Part shown: in pieces, positions 60,119-64,000 of the stretch
How the letters are laid out: each line of letters opens with the position of its first letter
Position numbering within the stretch: position 1 is the first letter of the stretch
Assembly: GCA_023630585.1 (NCBI GenBank)
Contig: CM042543.1
Location: forward strand, 18,491,260-18,555,259
DNA from: Cranoglanis bouderius
Taxonomy: Eukaryota > Chordata > Actinopteri > Siluriformes > Cranoglanididae
Length of the DNA: 64,000 bases
Direction: 5' to 3'
Made by a program: the position numbers and the translations under genes
Notes under the pieces: generated by a model
The model's database searches: none
Seen by the model: only the letters and a program-made list of their open reading frames with translations
What the model was told of the DNA's origin: nothing

Positions 60119-60375
60119 AATAATTTTTTAAAAAGCATTAAACACAGTTGTTTATGTTTTGTTGTTGTTGTTGTTGTTGTTTTAACTCTGTAAGGATCAG
60201 TTTTAGGGTTGCACAATTACTTGATTCCTTAATAAACTGTTAGACATCCACTACATGTATAATTGCTGGACTACATTATTTTAGCCTTGCAGAACATCCT
60301 TATGTTTAGTGAAAGGAGGGGACTGCGAACTGCAAAAACACCAATACCAACCGACAATGGCACTTCCATAGGGGC

Positions 60376-61206
60376 TGTCATGGTTATGCCGAAATCGGCA
60401 TTGGACTACATTACCCATCAGCCCCAGCACGTCACCTGACCATGTCACATCCCACTGATCACTCACACCTGTTCTGTGTTACCCCTAATAAGCACCCTTA
60501 TTTAAGTTCTGGGCTGCGTCTGAAATCACGTACTGTGACAGTACATATTGCATTCGATGCAGTACCTAATGCATGGCCATTGAAACAGTATGTACTAATC
60601 AGTATGTGTGTGTAGTATGAATACAATCCCGGACTTACTACATCTCCCATGTTGACACTGTCATGTGACATTCAATGCCATCATGAACACTAAAATCTAA
60701 AAGGGACCACCAGATTAAAGCAACCGCATTAATGGCAAAATGCACATTAGGAAAGTTAATTGAATTAGCAATTTAATGTGGGCAGTGTTAACAGGCTAAG
60801 GTAAATTCATTAGGATTGTTGACTAGCGTAGTGTCCATCAGTTGCATACTGCAAAATCTCGCCAGAAGCAGTACCCTATCTGGGTATTTCTCGCCTACTG
60901 TTTCTCGCCTACTGAGAATTCGGACATACTACTCCTCTGGCATACTACTTTTTGCATACTGTGTAGTAGGGTAATATATAATTTTGGATGCAGCTGTGGT
61001 TTTTGTGTGTTTCATTGTTAAGCTTCTGTTGCTGTCATGTTTGTGTGTTGTTGCATGTTCCACAGTTCCGTTTATTGCCTGGATGTTTCTGCCTAGTATT
61101 CTCTGTTCTAATTCTTGTTCTTGTTTTCATGGTTTTGGTTATCTGGCTGTACTTTATTTAAATACTGTCTGCATTTGCAACCACCTCCTCTACAAATCCC
61201 TGACAG
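60376..61206 (+). mobile_element. Nonautonomous element with CTGTCA/TGACAG ends
   Basis: Left end CTGTCATGGTTATGCC; right end TCCCTGACAG, a short inverted pair. The body has CTACATTACCCATCAG, AGCACCCTTATTTAAGTTCT, then, after an insertion at 60513-60994, GTTCCGTTTATTGCCTGG. I recall similar text in other fish genomes, but the class is unknown to me. Confidence 0.4.
60513..60994. mobile_element. hAT-like MITE nested in the 60.4-61.2 kb element
   Basis: Left end GCTGCGTCTGAAATCAC; right end ATTTTGGATGCAGC, its imperfect inverse. The interior is full of CATACT/AGTATG and GTAGTAC words typical of a common fish MITE. No coding sequence. The target duplication is not clear. Confidence 0.55.
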
Positions 61207-62012
61207 GTACAGGAATTTACCATTTATATCAACTGTTCAAGAAAATATTAATCTTCATTCACAACTCCAAAATTTTAATTTCTGTTAATTTCTGAAATAC
61301 TAATTACCTCTTTTGAATATTCTGTTGAATGTCTCACCTTTCTATGTCATGTGAAACCCTGAGCAAAATGCTCACTTCCCCACTTAGCTTCCATAGAGTT
61401 GTTATTGGTCAAAAATATGAACTGCAACAAGCACTAATAGAGGCCTAATTGGACAGGGCAGGACGGGACAGTTAATAAGTTAATAGCAGGGTTGCCATAT
61501 TGGATGAGTTTTAAAAATACTCTGCTGCTGCCAAGATCATGTTTTATAGAAAATTATCTGAATTCAGTCTAATAAATTTCCACAAAATGGCAATATGTAC
61601 AGTCTATAATGTACAGAATCAAAGTGTAAGATATATTGCAAAAATTGGGAGAGGGAAAGGAGAATTATGCAATGGATAATGTCTGTACATCAGAATTACA
61701 GTACATGTAAAATACTTGTTTCTCCATGCAAAGGCTGAAAAAAAAAAAGAAAAATGTCACCATTTTCCATTTCCCAAATTTTTGGGCTAGTTTCAAGTCT
61801 TTTGGGTGGTTTTTGAGATGTAGTTGGGCTGGAAATTTTGCTTAAATTTTTTTACCTGCTGGCTGTGGATCATTGTTGTTTTGAGGATGTTTTTAGTGGA
61901 CCAGGGGATCTCAAGATTTATGAATTCTGCTCAGTACCAGGATATTGTAGTTCAAACTTGGTTGCATCTGCCAAGAGGTCAAGACTTGATCATCGATGGA
62001 ACTTTCATACAA
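61207..62012. other. No gene recognised
   Basis: AT-rich, nothing identified. A short A-tract lies at 61739-61752. Confidence 0.6.
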
Positions 62013-62253
62013 TACAGCCATGGCCAAAAGTTTTGAGAATGACACAAATATTAATTTTTACAAAGTCTGCTGCCTCAGTTTTTATGATGGCAATTTGCAC
62101 ATACTCCAGAATGTTATGAAGAGTGATCAGATGAATTGCAATTAATTTCAAAGTCCCTCTTTGCCATGAAAATGAACTTAATCCCAAAAAAACATGTCCA
62201 CTGCATTTCAGCCCTTCCACAAAAGGACCAGCTGACATCATGTCAGTGATTCT

Positions 62254-62283
62254 CTCGTTAACACAGGTGAGAGTGTTAACGAG
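62254..62283. repeat. Hairpin in the leader of the Tc1 element
   Basis: CTCGTTAACAC (62254-62264), an 8-base loop, then GTGTTAACGAG (62273-62283): a perfect 11-bp stem about 70 bp before the transposase frame. Confidence 0.9.
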
Positions 62284-62352
62284 GACAAGGCTGGAGATCA
62301 CTCTGTCATGCTGATTGAGTTAGAATAACAGACTGGAAGCTTTAAAAGGAGG

Positions 62353-63395
62353 GTGGTGCTTGAAATTATTGTTCTTCCTCTGTTAACTTTGGTTACCTGC
62401 AAGGAAACACGTGCAGCCATCATTGTTTTACACAAAAAGGGATTCACGGGCAAGGATATTGCTGCTAGTAAGATTGCACCTAAATTAACCATTTATCGGA
62501 TCATCAAGACCTTCAAGGAGAGAGGTTCAACTGTTGTGAAGAAGGCTTCAGGGCGCCCAAAAAAGTCCAGCAAGTGCCAGGACCATCTCCTAAAGTTGAT
62601 TCAGCTGCGGGATCGGGGCACCACCAGTGCAGAGCTTGCTCAGGAATGGCAGCAGGCAGGTGTGAGTGCGTCTGCACACACAGTAAGGCGAAGACTTTTG
62701 GAGGATGGCCTGGTGTCAAGAAGGGCAGCAAAGAAGCCACTTCTCTCCAGGAAAAACATCAGTGACAGATTGCTATTCTGCAAAAAGTACAGGGATTGGA
62801 CTGCTGAGGACTGGGGTAATGTCATTTTCTCTGATGACTCCCCTTTCCAATTGTTTGGGACATCTGGAAAAAAGCTTGTCCGGAGAAGAAAAGGTGAGCG
62901 CTACCATCAGTCCTGTGTCATGCCAACAGTAAAGCATCCTGAGACCACTCATGTGTGGGGTTGCTTCTCAGCCAAGGGAGTGGGCTCACTCACAATTTTG
63001 CCTAAGAACACAGCCATGAATAAAGAATGGTACAAAAACATCCTCGGAGAGCAACTTCTCCCAACCATCCAAGAACAGTTTGGTGATGAACAATGCCTTT
63101 TCCAGCATGATGGGGCACCTTGCCACAAGGCAAAAGTGATACCGAAGTGGCTCGGGGAACAAAACATCGACATTTTGGGTCCATGGCCAGGAAACTCCCC
63201 AGACCTTAATCCCATTGAGAATTTGTGGTCAATCCTCAAGAGGTGGGTGGACAAACAAAAACCCACAAACTCCAAGCATTGATTATGCAAGAATGGACTG
63301 CCATCAGTCAGGATGTGGCCCAGAAGTTGATTGACAGCATGCCAGGGCAAATTGCAGAGGTCTTGAAAAAGAAGGGTCAACACTGCAAATATTGA
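62353..63395 (+). pseudogene. Tc1 transposase, one frameshift near the C-terminus
   Basis: Open frame from 62353 to TGA at 63282, 309 codons. The first ATG may not be the original start, since transposase-like sequence begins around KETRAAIIVLHKKGFTGKD (residues 17-35). Domains: paired-like helix-turn-helix (about 15-130, with the GRPKKSS hook), then the DDE core: Asp in VIFSDDSPF, Asp in FQHDGAPCHKAK, and Glu in SPDLNPIENLW, about 35 residues after the second Asp. The frame shifts at about 63270-63280, where the expected C-terminal part (ALIMQEW..., ending KKKGQHCKY) continues in another frame to a TGA at 63393-63395. A short deletion explains this. DNA binding and catalytic residues are all present; only the last about 40 residues are lost. 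Confidence 0.93.
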
Positions 63396-63600
63396 CTCTT
63401 TGCATAAACTTCATGTAATTGTCAATAAAAGCCATTGACACTTATGAAATGCTTGTGATTATACTTCAGTAACAGTAACATCTGACAAAAAGATCTAAAA
63501 ACATTGAAGCAGTAGACTTTGTAAAAATTAATGTTTGTGTCATTCTCAAAACTTTTGGCCACGGCTGTAGCCTAGCTGTATTCATGTTTCTCATTTTCAT

Positions 63601-63960
63601 GAAAACTGAAAACGCCAATATCGCGATAACGATTAAAGACCTAATATTTGCTTTGGCAACATCGGAAGCGCTTACGAACGTATTACAAACCATAGCGTAC
63701 TACTTCATTAAGGTAGTATTAAAATAAACAGCGTATTAATTTGGTCATACGGACTTAGCACGGTAGTATGCGCGCCTGACATTTTAAAGCACTGGGAGGG
63801 ACAACGAGCTCGCGCCCCAGTCACGTGTTCAATCGGAACAGCCAGTCACGTGGAGGATCCGAGCGAGAGAGGGCCGAGTAAAAAGCTTCCTGTCAGTGAT
63901 GTGTATGCATGTTTATCTATGACCGCTGTAATAGATCGTGACGGGCAGCATTTATAGGAA
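63601..63960 (+). promoter_or_regulatory. CpG-rich candidate promoter at the right edge
   Basis: I count about 26 CpG in 360 bases, whereas most of the window has none or one per 60 bases. It contains a TATCGCGATA palindrome (63619-63628), two GTCACGTG boxes (CACGTG at 63822-63827 and 63847-63852) exactly 25 bases apart, and GCGCGCC at 63770-63776. No gene follows inside the window. Direction is unknown; the + strand is a guess. Confidence 0.35.
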
Positions 63961-64000
63961 TGCATGGAAGTATCTTCATAGGCATTATTTATTTTTTTAA

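Larger units (their letters stand above)
62015..63567 (+). mobile_element. Nearly intact Tc1-like transposon, 1553 bp (family F)
   Basis: Left TIR CAGCCATGGCCAAAAGTTTT; right TIR ends CTTTTGGCCACGGCTG. TA lies on both sides (62013-62014, 63568-63569). The inverted ends extend about 60 bp (GAGAATGACACAAATATTAA versus its inverse). Inside is one transposase frame, nearly full length. By its intact reading frame and TIRs it is the youngest-looking element in the window. Confidence 0.96.

Noticed and set aside
62353..63282. 309-codon open frame as a host gene
   Set aside because: It has Tc1 transposase motifs, sits between TIRs with TA target sites, and is therefore a mobile element gene.
51000..64000. 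fez2, the neighbour of CRIM1 in mammals, on the minus strand
   Set aside because: No frame on either strand resembles FEZ2. All coding-like text here is transposase.

Overview
This window is nuclear DNA from a ray-finned fish, most likely an otophysan (a catfish or a relative). The reasons are large introns with GT/AG junctions, many microsatellites, a dense load of Tc1/mariner elements of teleost type, and tRNA-derived SINEs. I cannot fix the species without a search.

One host gene is recognised. Positions 5410 to 45771 on the + strand hold fifteen consecutive coding exons of crim1 (cysteine-rich motor neuron 1, a BMP-binding transmembrane protein). By the vertebrate gene model I take these as exons 3 to 17. 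Exons 1 and 2 (signal peptide, IGFBP module and part of the following Cys-rich region) must lie upstream of position 1. The joined exons give an open frame of 863 complete codons plus a stop. In order they encode the Cys-rich region with an RGD, two VWC domains, four antistasin-like repeats, four more VWC domains, a juxtamembrane linker, one transmembrane helix and a short conserved cytoplasmic tail. Intron phases are almost all 1, as expected for shuffled extracellular modules.

Layout: 1-5409 is the end of intron 2 with two old repeat copies. 5410-7097 holds exons 3-5. 7098-21801 is a 14.7 kb intron 5 with two palindromic MITE-like elements and three Tc1 remnants, two of them the same family in opposite orientation. 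21802-25601 holds exons 6 and 7, separated by a Tc1 element. 25602-36427 holds long introns around exons 8 and 9, ending in a Tc1 / (TA)n / Tc1-derived block 74 bp from exon 10. 36428-45771 holds exons 10-17 in compact spacing. From 45772 comes the 3' UTR (end uncertain), then about 13-16 kb of repeat-rich DNA in which I find no host gene. It includes an almost intact Tc1 transposon at 62015-63567. The last 360 bases are CpG-rich with two CACGTG boxes and may be the promoter of a gene beyond the window.

I found no undescribed multi-gene system. The observations most worth checking are a NAGNAG acceptor in front of the transmembrane exon, the transposon block abutting exon 10, foldback structures in the transposon leaders, a local three-copy repeat family downstream of crim1, a nested insertion at 60.4-61.2 kb, and the possible promoter at the right edge.
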